A stretch of DNA of 64,000 nucleotides from Apostichopus japonicus (Eukaryota; Echinodermata; Holothuroidea; Aspidochirotida; Stichopodidae). Position 1 is the stretch's first letter. The number at the start of each line of letters is the position of its first letter. Below, piece after piece: positions 46,301 to 59,100 of this stretch. The notes beneath the pieces were generated by a model that did not search any database, was not told the origin of the DNA, and was given only the letters and a program-made list of their open reading frames with translations. The DNA lies in contig NC_092583.1 in NCBI RefSeq assembly GCF_037975245.1, positions 12,751,264 through 12,815,263 on the forward strand, given 5' to 3'. A program made the translations under genes and the position numbers.

Positions 46301-49300
46301 TTTAAGAGCTAAATTGAATATTTATATGGTTTGATCCAATAGACGTGCACGAGCAAGCATAAGCAGCGGCGGCAGTGCGATGTTAGTAGTAATGCTAATT
46401 ATAATTAAATAATTAATTTATTAACAAGTTAATGAAAGAAACAAAAGCAAATAAAAATTGAGGAAGGTTTTATACCTTATCTTAAACCCAAGTATTTGAA
46501 CATGAAAACATTGTCAGTAGAGAATATAATGCATTTATTACAGCATCCAATATGTAATTTCTTGAAAATCGTGATACAGGAGGGTAAACAATTTTTTCCG
46601 GGTACCCGGATACCCGACGGGTAACGGCCCTCGGGTACCCGGTTCCCGATTTTTGGACCCGTGTAAACACTAGTATCAGTTGAGAATTGGAATATGCTCT
46701 CAAAAGTCATCCAGCCGTGCATTAAAGCAGCATTTTGCGTTTGGTCGCTGTTTTCTATTTTTTTTGACATGCCATCGAGTTTTTCACATATATCAATCAC
46801 AAAACAGCAAACTAAGATATCAGCCAAATTTTTCCCTGCTAACAGCGATAATTGGCGAGTAATTAAGGATATTTGCAGAGAATGAGAAAAGTATCCACCA
46901 CAAAATTCCACATTTAAAATTAATTGCATACAGTTCCCTTCAAACCCACTAGTTTGAATTCAACCAATCAGAGATGCAGGTTTAGTTATGATCCGTTGCT
47001 AAAAATACATTCAAGACTTTGTGTTGGCACAACCAGGGAGTTGTTATAGAACTCCCTGGTACAACTGCCATATAGACTGTACACAAATCAAGCTTGGTGT
47101 TGGATTATGTATTGGTCAATGACGTTCGTAGTGTTTAAATATTCATATGATGGGATCCCAACGGAAAATATCTTGGAGAAAAACAAAGTTGAAAGTTGCA
47201 AATTTTTCGACTTTTATGCCACCATTTGAAGCTAGTTATGTATGTCGTTATGGCATAGTGGATTCAGTGAGGTTGGGAAATATCATAGAAAAGGATGCAA
47301 AATGCTGCTTTAAGCAGATATTCCAGTAGCAGACAATGTAACTCTTACAAGAAGAAGAAGAAATCCATTCAACACTGTTAGTTTGAAAACCTTGACCTCA
47401 AATATCTCGTCCCTATCTCAAGAAATGGTTGATTGACTGTAACCTATTGGACTGGCTAAACTCTAGCGCACTCGGGAAATTGCTCCCGGTATCTGGTCTG
47501 TGATGTCTTCCTGGCAGAGAAAGCTATGCTACGCTGTTAGTTCAAAACCACATCTCCATATCCTCTCCCTACCTCGAGATTTGTGAATCAATATTAGCCA
47601 TTAGAATATCCTTCTTAGGCTTTCCTCTATCGATCAATCAATATGATTAAACAAATCATCAGGGTCTAGTAACAACGAGTGTTTTTGTTTTTGTTTTTTA
47701 ACCCCACGAGCGCATTCTTTTACTTTCAGACGTGAGCATGAGAAGTGCAGCCTGGAGATGAACGAGGTGTACGCAGTGGACGTCCTAGTGAGCACCGGGG
47801 AGGGCAAGAGTAAAGAGGGGGACACCAGGACGACAGTCTTTAAGAAAACGGATGCCAAATACAACCTCAAGTCGAAGACGTCAAGAGTGTTCTACAGCGA
47901 CGTCTCCAACCGATTCACGGTCATGCCATTTACGTTACGGTACGTATGCTGCTGTAACCGCGACCGACTTTTTCAATTCTAGGATGGTTGAACTGTGTGA
48001 GTGAAAGGTGGCATGAAGTTGTGCCCTGTGAGGCCAACGTCTCAAAAAAGTGTTGGAGAAAGTAGGATTTCTTGGCCAAATTCTTGGGTAATTTTTCTGG
48101 TTTTGCCTATTAAAATTGTCCACAAGCGTTGTTGTACACATCTTTCTGTTTCTTTATTCACTTTCATTATCTAATTTTTTATTCCCTCTTAAAGAATAAA
48201 TTACAAAGTAAGAAAACAAATTAAGACTCTGAATGAGTACGTAATTAGCTACTGGCATATGCTTATAGCTTTATGATTTGGATTATTCATGTGTCCTGTG
48301 GACAATTTGGAAGATTAATATAAGATGAATTGGATCAAAATGCTGATTGACCCATGGTGTAGCTGATGAGCAAAATTATTTGAGTTTCATGCTTCGTGTA
48401 GGTTATACTGATAACTGATTTATCTTCTATAAACTTGTGTTGCAAACCCCATTGATATACGATTAGAAATTGTTGTGGAAGAGGCAGCTTCTCATTCAGT
48501 ATCGTTGGATAATTTGTGATGTTGTTATGGTGTTTGTTATCATGAACATTCCAGCAATGTTTCTGTGTTTGTTCCACTGAGTGATAAGATTGGAGCTGAA
48601 TGCTAGTTGTGTTAGAAAAGAAAAAAATGGGGGGGGGGGGACATTTAAAAAATATTGCCAAACTGGAATTTCTTTTTATCTTGATAAGTGTAACCTCACA
48701 CTTGAGTATTTAGAACTCTTCTGTATTTGGAATGTTGTAAATTTCCATGTGAAGTTGTGGTGTTATGGTGAATTGATCAGACTTTGTGATGTTTCCTACA
48801 TTTAGTACAAGTACATATTTGATATGTCTTATAATATTTGTTTCATATAATATGTGGAAGAAGAAATACTTCCTTCATGTTGTTTTAAATAGATCATCTT
48901 ATTATCGTACTACATTTGTCTCTGTTTCTCTGCAGAGGGTTTGAAGATGAGGGAAGGGCCCGCCTCGGTGTCGTGGAGTGTGTAAAGCACAGCTTGGTGG
49001 AACCATACCCCGTCTTCTATGAGAAGGAAGGTAAGTGACTAAAAGTCTACAAGGATCTCTGGAAGGTTATCATTGCCATTCAGTGTTTGTGCATTTCATG
49101 TTTACCTTTTCATTGTTGAGGGAGATGGAGGGGTGCACCTCATGTGTTATTTAAAGGAGGAAAACAAAACAATTAAATTACCCCTAAAAGACAAGATAAA
49201 TTGGTTGTTTGGCAAAATTATTTTTTTCAAAGGAGACCCTAAACCCTTACCATCATTATTGGTCTATGTGATAGAGATAACTGTCATGAACAACTTCTTA

Positions 49301-52129
49301 AAACAGCTAAGAAGAATCTAATGTCATTAAGTCCGAGATAATCACTGATTTAATGTTCTTTTCGCACACAAGGCTGAAGACTTGAACAAATCAAAATATG
49401 ACATCATTGAGCCACATTTGGTTAAAAAAAAATGTTTTCTTTATTAAAATTTTTATTTTGTGTAATGAAAAATTGGGGTTTTGCAAATATTGGATCTAAA
49501 ATATTGAAGCTCTTAATATGACCTGATGATGACATTGGGGTTGTTTTCAGTCTCAACAATATTGACAGTTTACCTTGAAAAATAGAAAAGAAAACCATGG
49601 AGATAGTAAAAAAAGGTTTCTGATTCTTGTGGCACAATAAATTCACAGATTAACAAAATGAAAGCTGTTGGAAATGACTTTTAAACTTCGATGTCTCCTA
49701 AACTGATTTTTCTATAAAAAAAATCTTTGCTGTTTTTTCTTCAAAAAGATCACTATTATATGTGCCATAAGTCGATAGTTGGGTTTGTCACCCCTTTTAA
49801 ATTTCTGAAACTTGTCCTTTGATAAAATCTCTCTGTTTTGAACAATAGTCAATGTGATTAGATGTACCTATTAATAAATTGGGAGAAATTTAAGCTTGAT
49901 TGGGTGTCTAGTTTGCTTGGCACTTTGAGAGCTGAAAAAAGAAAGCATGTTTAGCCCAGGCATGAGTTTTTCCGCGAATTCGCGGAATATCCGTGATTTC
50001 AGTTCTACCTCCGGGACAAAAACTATTATCCTAACACACTGTAGCATACGCAAACTGGAGCCTATACCGCAATTTTTGCAAAGTGTCCGTGATTTTTATC
50101 TACATCAGGCTCATCCCTGTTAACTACAGGAAATGGCAAGGATACATCAACAGTGAAAACTTGGACTGATAGGGGTCACCCTAGACTACTCCATTTGGAC
50201 TCTCATTTAGTAAGCACTAGTAGTGACTAATTGGAAAATCTACTATTTTTGGCAGGTGTGAGGAGGGCTTGTTTTGTTGGACCACAAGTTTTGAAACCAA
50301 TTTTAACATTTTATTCTCTCTCATATTTTTTCGAAGGTGAGTTTGTGGCTCAGTTCAAGTTCACGGTACTCTTAATGCCCAACGGTCCTCTCCGAATAAC
50401 ACAAGCCCCAGTGGACGTCTCGGGATACGAATCTGAAAAGAAGATTGAGGACAAGGATATGTTGGTGAGTTACCTCTCTTTGCCTGCAAAATAGGTCTCT
50501 TGTCTCCATGGCAACTTTATCGGATGACCCCCACATCGTTGGCTGACCGTCTGATCGTTCTATCAATTTATGATTATTTACCTTTTATCTATTATTATTA
50601 TTGATTATGACCCCTCATTGTCTGAAAATATGTCTGTCTCCATGGCAACTTGCTAGATCACCTGACAGCCTCAGGAGTGTCATGACAGTCTGAATATGGC
50701 TCAAGTTTATCAATATTGATTAGGATGTGATTTCAGTTAATTCAACTATGAACTAGCCTTTCATTACTCCTTACTAGCCTAGCCTAGCCAATGTTCGATG
50801 GTTCCACAAGAATCCGCCAACATTTTTTTTTACCCAGGCGGTAGTAATGTCATTGGTTAGGCTGGAACCGTCTCAAAACTTAAACGCAGCCAAACGATTT
50901 GGTTTATTTTGGATTTTAAAAGACTTGGTTAGTGCGTTCGTTTGTGACATCACGCCGTTTGCTTCTAGGTCACTCTTGGTGCGAAATCAATCGATTTCAG
51001 ATGTTGTTATATCTCAATATCATGAAGGCAATGACTATTAATTTCACCATGATGCGTAGAATGTGCCTCATTCATCACTCACAAATATATTTACCCATTG
51101 ATGGTTCTCTACAGGTACTATCAAAAGCCAAAACGAGACTTAAATGTCTTGAGCAAAACTCTCAGTAGTCAGATTTGGAAGGTTCAGTCGAGTGGCACAA
51201 TCTAATGACCTCTCGAGAGTGAAAGCAAATCTTGTTTGATAATTTCAGTAACAAAGAGTTGTTTTTGCTTTCTTTCTCTCCCAAGGCCTTATTACAAACT
51301 TCCGTTAGTAAGAGGAACTTGAAAAAGATGCGGAAAAAGGTATGGCCCTGTTAGATGGTCTCTGAAGTCCATTTGCATAGTTTTTCTTGCTGAAAAAGTG
51401 TTGTTACCTCTGACATCAGATTATTCGTTTCAAGCGATAGTTTGGCATTTTCAGTTGCAGTTCAGTAGTTTCAAAGGATAGCAATGTTAGTTTTAAAGGA
51501 AAGCATTGTTAGTTTCAATGGAAAGCAATGATAGTTTTATAGGATAGCACTGTTAGTTTTAAAGGATAGTATTGTCAGCTTTAAAGGATAGCATTGTTAG
51601 TTTCAATGGATAGCACTGTTAGTTTTAAAGATTAGCACTGTTAGTTTTAAAATATGAACATTTATATCTTCATTATATACATGATGACGTCAGGTAAAGT
51701 TTGCAACTTGTAACAGAATTTGTTACAATCTGTTGGTACTGTTTACAAAGGGAACAAACAGTTTGTTATCTGACAGTAGAATCTTTTACTTCATTCCAAT
51801 GAAATTGCCCAGAAACGAAGAACAATGGGTGATTTGTAAGCAGAACAAAAACAATTCACACTAAATTGTGGTACACAAAATTTCCCTTGCTAATTAGGGG
51901 TACCCTTACTTATTGGGGTACTGTACAGTTGCACAAAGTTACAAGCCAAGCCGAAAGTGCAAATTTATGACTCAGGGAATTTTCCCGGTCAATGTTTTTG
52001 CTGAAAACATTTGCTGCCAAAAATTTGCTTAAAACATGAGCTTATCTTTCATTTCTGCAGGCTGCTCACAAGGCTGCTGAAGCGGCCGAAGGCAAGGAAG
52101 CTCCACAATTGGTCAAAGCTGATGAGTGA
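37319..52129 (+). CDS. PA2G4: PA2G4 / EBP1 (proliferation-associated 2G4)
   Basis: Ten coding exons: 37319-37406, 42088-42213, 43874-43979, 44550-44712, 45093-45235, 47730-47939, 48936-49030, 50337-50464, 51286-51339 and 52061-52129. All junctions keep frame, giving 393 residues, about the length of vertebrate PA2G4. Diagnostic stretches are [12 protein letters not shown] near the start, [20 protein letters not shown] (about 72-91), [63 protein letters not shown] and [18 protein letters not shown]. The fold is that of M24 methionine aminopeptidases; in this family the metal-binding enzyme site is lost, and the protein binds structured RNA and ribosomes and acts in growth control. The C-terminus is basic (RNLKKMRKK), as in the family's nucleolar/RNA-binding tail. 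The ATG has G at -3 and at +4, a good start context. Confidence in identity is very high. Confidence 0.97.
38714..39420. mobile_element. TIR element in PA2G4 intron 1
   Basis: About 707 bp begins CAGGGATGTAAGT and ends with the exact inverse ACTTACATCCCTG. The phrase GGATGTAAGTCTTCCGTATT occurs twice at the left end (38717 and 38766). CAGGG fits hAT-type termini, but no 8-bp target duplication is evident (ACATTACA left, ATTAGTGC right). Inside, an 80-bp phrase (GAGCTAGCCTAACATAACGA) is duplicated at about 39220 and 39292. No transposase. Confidence 0.65.
40930..42064. repeat. 1.1-kb minisatellite next to PA2G4 exon 2
   Basis: About 50 units of 20-24 bp alternate between two main types, CATTTGTATGGTGTGTGTTA and CATTTCTATTCTGTGTTGTA, with mixed forms. 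Larger blocks also repeat (for example TGGTGTCATGGTGTGTCATA near 41020, 41317 and 41371). The array stops about 24 bp before exon 2 begins. All three plus frames stay open for hundreds of codons because no unit carries a stop. Confidence 0.95.
42404..43176. mobile_element. Partial copy of the 45475-46672 hAT-like element
   Basis: From GTGTTAGGCAACCATGTGG to the terminal GTGTAAACACTA this matches the second half of the complete element at 45905-46672 almost base for base, including AATCGCGCAATCTCG, AAGCATAAGCAGCGGCGG and TACCCGGTTCCCGATTTTTGG. The left end is uncertain; a TAGTGTTGCAC at 42249 may be its degraded terminus. No flanking duplication is clear because the right side has been amplified into a tandem array. 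Confidence 0.75.
43100..43807. repeat. Tandem array (four units, 175-180 bp) of hAT end plus intron flank
   Basis: Each unit contains the last 70 or so bases of the hAT-like element (GGATACCCGACGGGTAGCGG through GTGTAAACACTA) followed by about 105 bp of flanking sequence. The flank runs from ATTTTCATAC through GTGTGTCAGAACAAAGAATT and GGAGTAAACTTGGTTGCATT to TTTTTTTTCACCATGCAGGC. Units restart at 43279, 43454 and 43634 by a CTC-ACACGGATACCC join. The array lies in PA2G4 intron 2 and ends 67 bp before exon 3. Confidence 0.9.
45475..46672. mobile_element. Complete non-autonomous hAT-like element
   Basis: A 1,198-bp element starts TAGTGTTTGCACGGGT and ends ACCCGTGTAAACACTA (one mismatch between ends). 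GTATCAGT lies directly on both sides (45467-45474 and 46673-46680), a perfect 8-bp target duplication. TAGTG matches the hAT terminal pattern YARNG. Subterminal GGGTACCCG palindromes occur at both ends. Inside, a 130-170 bp module (CATTGACTTAGTGTGGTGTTAGGC) repeats about four times. No transposase frame exists. It sits in PA2G4 intron 5. Confidence 0.93.
51481..51655. repeat. 22-bp minisatellite in PA2G4 intron 8
   Basis: About eight copies of a 22-bp unit such as GCACTGTTAGTTTTAAAGGA-TA, with variants (TTTCAATGGA, GTATTGTCAGC). It begins about 140 bp after exon 9's donor, so strictly it lies in the ninth intron by coding-exon count. No function visible. Confidence 0.85.
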
Positions 52130-53034
52130 TGTACCATGATGAACATTCATGGGGACAGGCTGTTAAGGAACTTAAGGTGTTGTTCTTACCATGTCACCAG
52201 CAGGGAGTAGCCATCAAGTCATCAAAGCTTCACAGGGACAGACAACCCCACAAGCACCCATGGCCAGTTGTTTGGTGACCACGACGGTGGTTTCTATTTT
52301 GACCAACTTTTTTCTCTTCTTATATATTTTTTTCTTCTTCTTCTTTCGGTTTTTGACTGTCTTAGTTGTGGATGAGAGTTAACCTGACTTCTGTAATGAA
52401 TTGGGCTTATAGCTTGTGGGTCTCTTTGCTTCACTCATTTGTGTTTTGTTTGTCTAGGGAGAGTTCTGCATTAGTTCATTATCAAAATTAAAATGCATTC
52501 GGCCGAAAAAAGTCTTTGTTGTTTTCAAGTTTTGATGTATCAGCTGATTCATGATTTCACTGTTTTGGCCAAACTTTCCTAGGAATGTAAACCATGTGTA
52601 GTAATTTAGACTGCAAATGTGGGGTGAAAGTCTCCTGATAATTCCAATAATTACTTTTTGTTGACTTTTTTTTGTGATGATCAAACTTTCAGAATTGTTC
52701 CAAAACTTGTTACACAATATGTAAAGTTCCAACAAAAATGTTTCGATTCATCTGAAATTAAAAAATCAAAAAAGAATCAAAAAAGAGCTTCTAAAGCTGT
52801 TAGTTGGTACTGAAATTTATAGTTTAAACCAAGCCCAAAGTCAAGTAATATTTACGTACTCCTCATTCTATTGAAAAAAAATGTGACAAATGAGTTGCCA
52901 CCCCCTCCCTGCACACACTGCTCAAAACTGTTTCCCACAAATTGAATGAAATGTTTTTCTCTACTTTGTAAAAGCTGCAATTTCTAGTTTGATTTGTTCC
53001 TGTGATGAGTCTGGTGGATTGGAGTATGAACTGA

Positions 53035-53404
53035 TGTTTCCAGATACCCCATCTGCCCTGACAGTGTAGTATGACATCTCTAGTTGCTGACTAGTGGTTT
53101 CCAGATACGCTATCTGCCCTGACAGTGTAGTATGATATCTCCAGGTGTTGACTAGTGGTTTCCAGATACCCTATCTGCCCTGACAGTGTAGTATGATATC
53201 TCCAGGTGATGACTAGTGGTTTCCAGATACCCTATCTGCCCTGACTGTGTAGTATGACAACACCGGGTGCTGAATAGTGGTTTCCAGATACCCTATCTGC
53301 CCTGACAGTGTGTAGTATGACATATCCAGGTGCTGACTAGTGGTTTCCAGATACCCTATCTGCCCTGACTGTGTATTGTGACATCTCCAGGTGCTGACTA
53401 GTAG
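53035..53404. repeat. 61-bp minisatellite downstream of PA2G4
   Basis: Six head-to-tail copies start at 53035, 53097, 53158, 53219, 53280 and 53343. Each reads GTTTCCAGATACCCTATCTG, CCCTGACAGTGTAGTATGAC, then TCTCCAGGTGCTGACTAGTG. Identity between copies is high, so the array is young. It is about 900 bp past the PA2G4 stop and may be within its 3' UTR. Confidence 0.95.
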
Positions 53405-54503
53405 TCTTATGTGAGTGTTGCTTTGACATTTACGGTGTGGAGATGTAATCCTTCACCATTATGTGATAAAGTGATTATTATTATTTGTGTTTCCTCATTT
53501 ATTATGGTTTTTCGTTTTTTTTAACGCCTAAGTTTTGCTAACAAAAATGGAAGTAAGTGTATCGAAATTATCAATAAGTTTGCAATCTGGACATGTTGTT
53601 AAGATATCAACAACAACAACATTCCCATTTAACATGTTTTGTGTTGTGTCTGCTGATACACTGTTAGGAGGGTACCGTAAATGACGTATGGGTTGTAAAA
53701 GTACACTTTAGGCAACATCAAAATTGCAAAATGAGAGAGTGTGTGTAGTGTGAGAAGATGATGTTGTAAAGCTTCGGTAGAAATACGTGGAGCTTTCTAT
53801 GGCCCCAGAATGTTTCAAGAAACCTGACCCGTGTTACTCGTGAAGCAATATTTGTTGCGTGTTTATAGTAAACTTTTGAACCTGTACGATGTTACCAAAT
53901 TGTGCCTTTTCCTGGAGTGGAGGAACTAAATTTCAATAAGGCAGGTGTATGAAATGTGTTTATTTGTGTTTGCTTTGTGGTAGATTGCAAAGGGCATGTG
54001 ATAGATTGAAAAAGAATACCTTTTAGCTGTTTTCCTTTTTGTGGTTATATAGACGAACTTTGTTTACAATTCTTAAGCGTTTAAGGAAGATGTTTAAGTT
54101 TATAAACTGTATATTGTTAGCTAGTGGTTTACTTACAAAGTGTCAGTTTTAAGCGCTATTGGCTTACTGCAGGGATTGCTGCAGCGTTTTTTAGAAATGT
54201 TAAGTTTGTAGGAGTGTTGAGCAGATTCATGATGTCATGGTTATAGTATTGGTTGGGGGGGGGGGTGAGGGTGAAATTGTTGATGAATGTTATCATAAAA
54301 TCGGAGCCCCAAATACTCATGTTACTGGATTAAGGTATAAGTTTGGTTATCATTTCCCTGTAATTGGCGTTGAGCTCATCATGACTTTGTGACCCTACAT
54401 GCCATGAAAAGAGAAATACATACACCCCTTTTGGGAAAATAGATTTTGTGCATAAACAGGGAGTCTTGATTGTCGTTTTTGTGTCAGTGTAAAATTTTCA
54501 TTC

Positions 54504-55620
54504 ATAGAGATTTAGATAGATATATAGATAGACAGATGTATATAGGCAGATAGAAATAGACAGATATAAATAGAGATAGACAGATATATAGAGATAGACA
54601 GACAGATATAGATAGACAGATATATAGAGATAGATAGATAGATATATAGAGATAGACAGATAGAGATAGACAAATAGATAGAGATAGATAGATATATAGA
54701 GATAGACAGATATATAGAGATAGACAGATATATAGAGATAGACAGATATATAGAGATAGACAGATAGATAGAGATAGACAGATATATAGAGATAGACAGA
54801 TAGATAGAGATAGACAGATATATAGAGATAGACAGATAGATAGAGATAGACAGATAGATAGAGATAGATAGATATATAGAGATAGATAGATATATAGAGA
54901 TAGATAGATATATAGAGATAGACAGATAGATATATAGAGATAGACAGATATAGATAGATATACTGAGATAGACAAACATTGACAGATATAGATAGATATA
55001 TAGAGATAGACAGATATATAGAGATAGACAGATATATAGAGATAGACAGATAGATAGAGATAGACAGATAGATAGAGATAGACAGATAGATAGAGATAGA
55101 TAGATATATAGAGATAGATAGATATATAGAGATAGATAGATATATAGAGATAGACAGATAGAGATAGACAGATAGATATATAGAGATAGACAGATATAGA
55201 TAGATATACTGAGATAGACAAACATTGACAGATATAGATAGATATATAGAGATAGACAAACATATACAGATATAGATAGACAGATATAGATAGATATAGA
55301 GAGACAGATCGATATAGATAGATAGACAAACAGACAGATACAGATAGACATACAGAGATAGATATAGATAGATAGATAGATATAGATAGATAGCTATAGA
55401 TAGACAGATATAGAGATAGGTAGAGAGAGCTGGACATATATAGACATAGAAAAATAGAGATAGATAGTTATAGATATACTAGATAGACAGACAGATATAG
55501 AAATATAGATAGAGAGATTGATATAGATAGACAGATACAGATAAATAGAGATAGAAAAATAGACAGAGATAGATAGAGAGATATAGACATACAGACAGAT
55601 ATGTAGACAGAGAGATATAT
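54504..55620. repeat. GATA/GACA simple-repeat array, 1.1 kb
   Basis: Nearly continuous GATA, GACA and GATATATAGA units. There is higher-order structure: the segment with ACTGAGATAGACAAACATTG starts at 54962 and again at 55208, a 246-bp duplication. All three minus-strand frames are open for hundreds of codons (YLSISIYLS-type text), which are artefacts. Confidence 0.97.
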
Positions 55621-55754
55621 GTATAAAAAGATAAAAAAGACAGAGATATGCAACAGTCACTTTATTTACCGAGCAAACAAAAGTCACAACTCCCTTAAAA
55701 ATTGCCGAGTGAATATCAATGAATGGCAATGACGACCATGATCATAGCCTTCAA

Positions 55755-55760
55755 TTTATT
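55755..55760 (-). terminator. Candidate polyadenylation signal of the GPCR gene
   Basis: Minus-strand AATAAA about 400 bases after the GPCR stop codon and before the GATA array. It is a plausible but unproven 3' end signal. Confidence 0.3.
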
Positions 55761-56156
55761 TACATAATAAGAAAGACGTACATCAAACACTAGAATGACT
55801 GAGATTGAATAAAAAGTTTCCCTAAAATGTATCTAAAATATACATACAGTTTACAATAATTTTGTCTTCTTACAATTTGATAGTTAGATTTTTTTTTTAA
55901 ATAGTCTACTAAAATTACAATTCACCCAATGTTTTCACTGTCCCTTCACAACGTCGTTTGTAAAACAAGAATTCTCATGAACCCTTCGTCGGTTTCAATT
56001 CGTACCTACAATGGTAAGTGTTTCTGGTTTTACCCTCTAGTCGCCCTTCTACACACACTCTGCGTGATATCGTGTCCACTTCGATTACGATCTCACAACC
56101 AAATAGTACAGTTTCTCGTTACTCCTGCATACTAATGGTCGCCAGTGGACCGGATC

Positions 56157-59100
56157 TTAAGAATTAAACTGCTCTTTCTCGACTTCGTACAGCGAGCGAT
56201 ATCGTTGTGATCTCGTCGTGCTGGTTAGGACCGCACTTCGTTTTTCGTCGTCTGACAAACGTGAAGATACTCTACTAACAAACGTCACAAATGTCGTCTT
56301 ACGTCACACTGCTGCCTTCTTTTAATTGGTCCAATTTTCTCCTCCCTCGATGAATGTTACAGCTCTTATTATACGTCACACATACTCTGTTCCTGTCAGA
56401 TATGACTTGTTTCTCGGACGGATTTTTCGTCGTTACTGGATGCGTTGTGGTTGAAACGATGATTGTCCGATATTGCGGCCGTGTGGCTGTGAAATTCTGT
56501 CATAACCGTGCCGGCAGTAGACCGTCCATAACCAGGTTCTGTAACCTTGCAACATGGCATCCATTTTAAAAGTTGTCTGATGATGTAATAACGTCTGTGG
56601 GAATAGCCAAAAGTAGAGAAGAACAATTATTTAACAACTAGTCAAGTGCGGGGGGGGGGGGGGCAAATCCCACTTTCATGCGACTGATTTTGGTAGGGAC
56701 ATTTATGGACGGCCGCAGGTGCATGAAACATTTTCACAATGAGGAATCTCGCTATGGGGTCCTCCAATGCGACCATGAAGTGGGATGGGCCCGGGTCCTC
56801 CAAATTAATATCTGGACTATAAATTAATGTAATAAACACTTTTCCAATCTTAAAACAATTCCCGACAGGCGATGGGGTGTGCAACCCCCCACCCACATCC
56901 CTCCGCTCTTTGTGCATGCATGGCACTGAATTAACGCCGATTATATGTGTCGTTGGATCACTGTGGTAAATTACAATCTATTTAGTTGCTTGATACATAA
57001 CCGATCTGATAAGGTTTTTAAACAATTTTTAAAATGGTATACTGCCCTCTAAAAATAAGATCCGAGGGGGGAAATAACCCGATGCCACAATACAAGTGAT
57101 ACTTTTGCTATTTATCGACACATGGTTCTTTTTCTTCTTCAATAAAACACTGAAGTACATTTACCTTAGTTCTTTGCAGATATTGGAACTGAAAAAGCCG
57201 TAGATGAACGGGTTTGTGGCGCTGTTCAGATAAACTAGATTCTGCATGATGACACTGACCCAGTAAATAGCATGTTGAGGATCTGCACTGGGTTTAACCA
57301 CCTTGAATGCCTCCAAGGTAAAATACAAACTAGTGGGCAGCCAGCAAAGAATGTAAGCTATACATAGAGAAAAGAAATGATGAAACAAGGAGAAGAAAAA
57401 ATCCATTAATTATTGTCCATTAATTAATGAATTAATGGTAAGTTAGCGTGCAACAATTCGAGTTTTGAGCGACCGAGGCCTGTCAATTTTCGAATCGCAG
57501 TTCTTGGTTTCCTAGTCCGAGAACTTGTCTCTCAAGTAAGCAATTTTCAAGTTTCAGCAATTTTGTCGTTTTGGTATGTAGCTTACATCATAGGCATAAG
57601 AAAAGTCTCCCCACCCTCCCCCTTCTTTTTGATGAATTTAATTTATATTTCCAATAATTTCGTAATCATCAGCTTCAACCACCTGGATATCTATTACAGA
57701 TCTACAAGACGTTTGCGACAATTTCGCTCACTTCGTCATTTAGGTACGCGCGCAAAAGTATAGCCTATCTTGACCGTGTGACATCGGAGTCTTGCATTTA
57801 TGAATTATTAATACACTGTCTGATATCCAATGTGGGTTTGTGAGTTTCATGTTGGTATCTGCTTAATGGCTAAACAATGTTACTTCGTTATTCGAAATTA
57901 CCAGTTAGTGACACTTCCAGCAAAAGTCAATGCGTTACTTTTGAACCCTCTCCATATCCTCAGTAATGCACACTAACCTACTAACTTTCAGTTCGGCGAT
58001 CGTCATTGATTTACCATTACTCCCCCCCCCCCCCTCTTTCCCTCCCTCCCTCCCTCACTAATGCATACACTTACCCACACAATTTCATACCAGTGTCACA
58101 ATGGAGTACCATGAAGTACTCGACAAGTTAAGTAGGCTCTATAATTTTCGAGAAAAAAAAAATGTTCTCATGCCCAGGACAAAATGTAGGAATGAGATGG
58201 TATTGATGGAACAAGAAACATGTCATTGTTAATAAGGTTGACCTATTCGCATTGCAAGAGAAATGGGTGCGAAAAGGTGGGACCACTAGTCAGTGGAACC
58301 CACTAGGTAGTGGTACCACTATAGGGTAATGGTACCACTAGGTAGTGGGACCACTAGGTAGTGGGACCACTCAAATGACTTACCAATTACAATACAAATA
58401 GTCATCTTAACGGTCTTTATCTTGGCTCTCGGAATCAAACCACGAGAACTAGATCGATGTTTGAAGTTATTCTCGTCTTGTTTGGCCTTTTTCTGTAAAC
58501 CCGTATATTTCACTATAAACATAAAAAAAAAGAAACACCAGGATGTCAGTCACACGTTATATTTACAAACTTTGCAACCGCTGACCTTTATTGCAATCAC
58601 ATGTTTGGATACTTCATCGTCAGAAGCAACTGAACAATTCATATTGCGAACACACATAATTCCCCCCCCCCCTCCTGGAAAACCAGTAGCGATTACAGTT
58701 GGTGTTATAATTGCAACCAGCAAAAACCACCGTTCTTCTCGAATACACATGACGTAGACGGCTCACAATAACTGCACTCTTGCTCTGAACCTGTCCAATC
58801 AATTTACCATAACCTGCTTACCACCAGCTCATTCTGGAAAGAGCGATAATATGAGAGAGAGTATAGTTGTTTTAAAGAGACATGTTTATGAGGGAACCGA
58901 CGTAGTAAGTGCTTGAAGTAGTAGGAAGAACTTTTCGGTTGTTCGCAGTGGTGTTATTTTTTGGGGCGGACAACACACCAGGGAGTATAGGTCATGTAGG
59001 TACCTACAAAATGAGGGCGCCTGTCAGCGTCGTGGCAGACACATAATAAGTTGGCTACGCAGCTAGCCTCTGAAAATACAAATGTACAGAGACTCTTGAA

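Larger units (their letters stand above)
52130..56156. other. Gene-free DNA between the convergent PA2G4 and GPCR genes
   Basis: This interval must hold the 3' UTRs of both convergent genes. No canonical AATAAA was found on the plus strand within the first kilobase after the PA2G4 stop, so its 3' UTR end is undetermined. On the minus strand a TTTATT at 55755-55760 (AATAAA) could end the GPCR transcript. Besides the 61-bp minisatellite and GATA array nothing else stands out. Confidence 0.5.

Noticed and set aside
54498..55729. Long minus-strand open frames (over 250 codons in three frames) of Tyr/Leu/Ser/Ile repeats
   Set aside because: Pure translation of the GATA/GACA array; all three frames are open at once and there is no domain or splice evidence.
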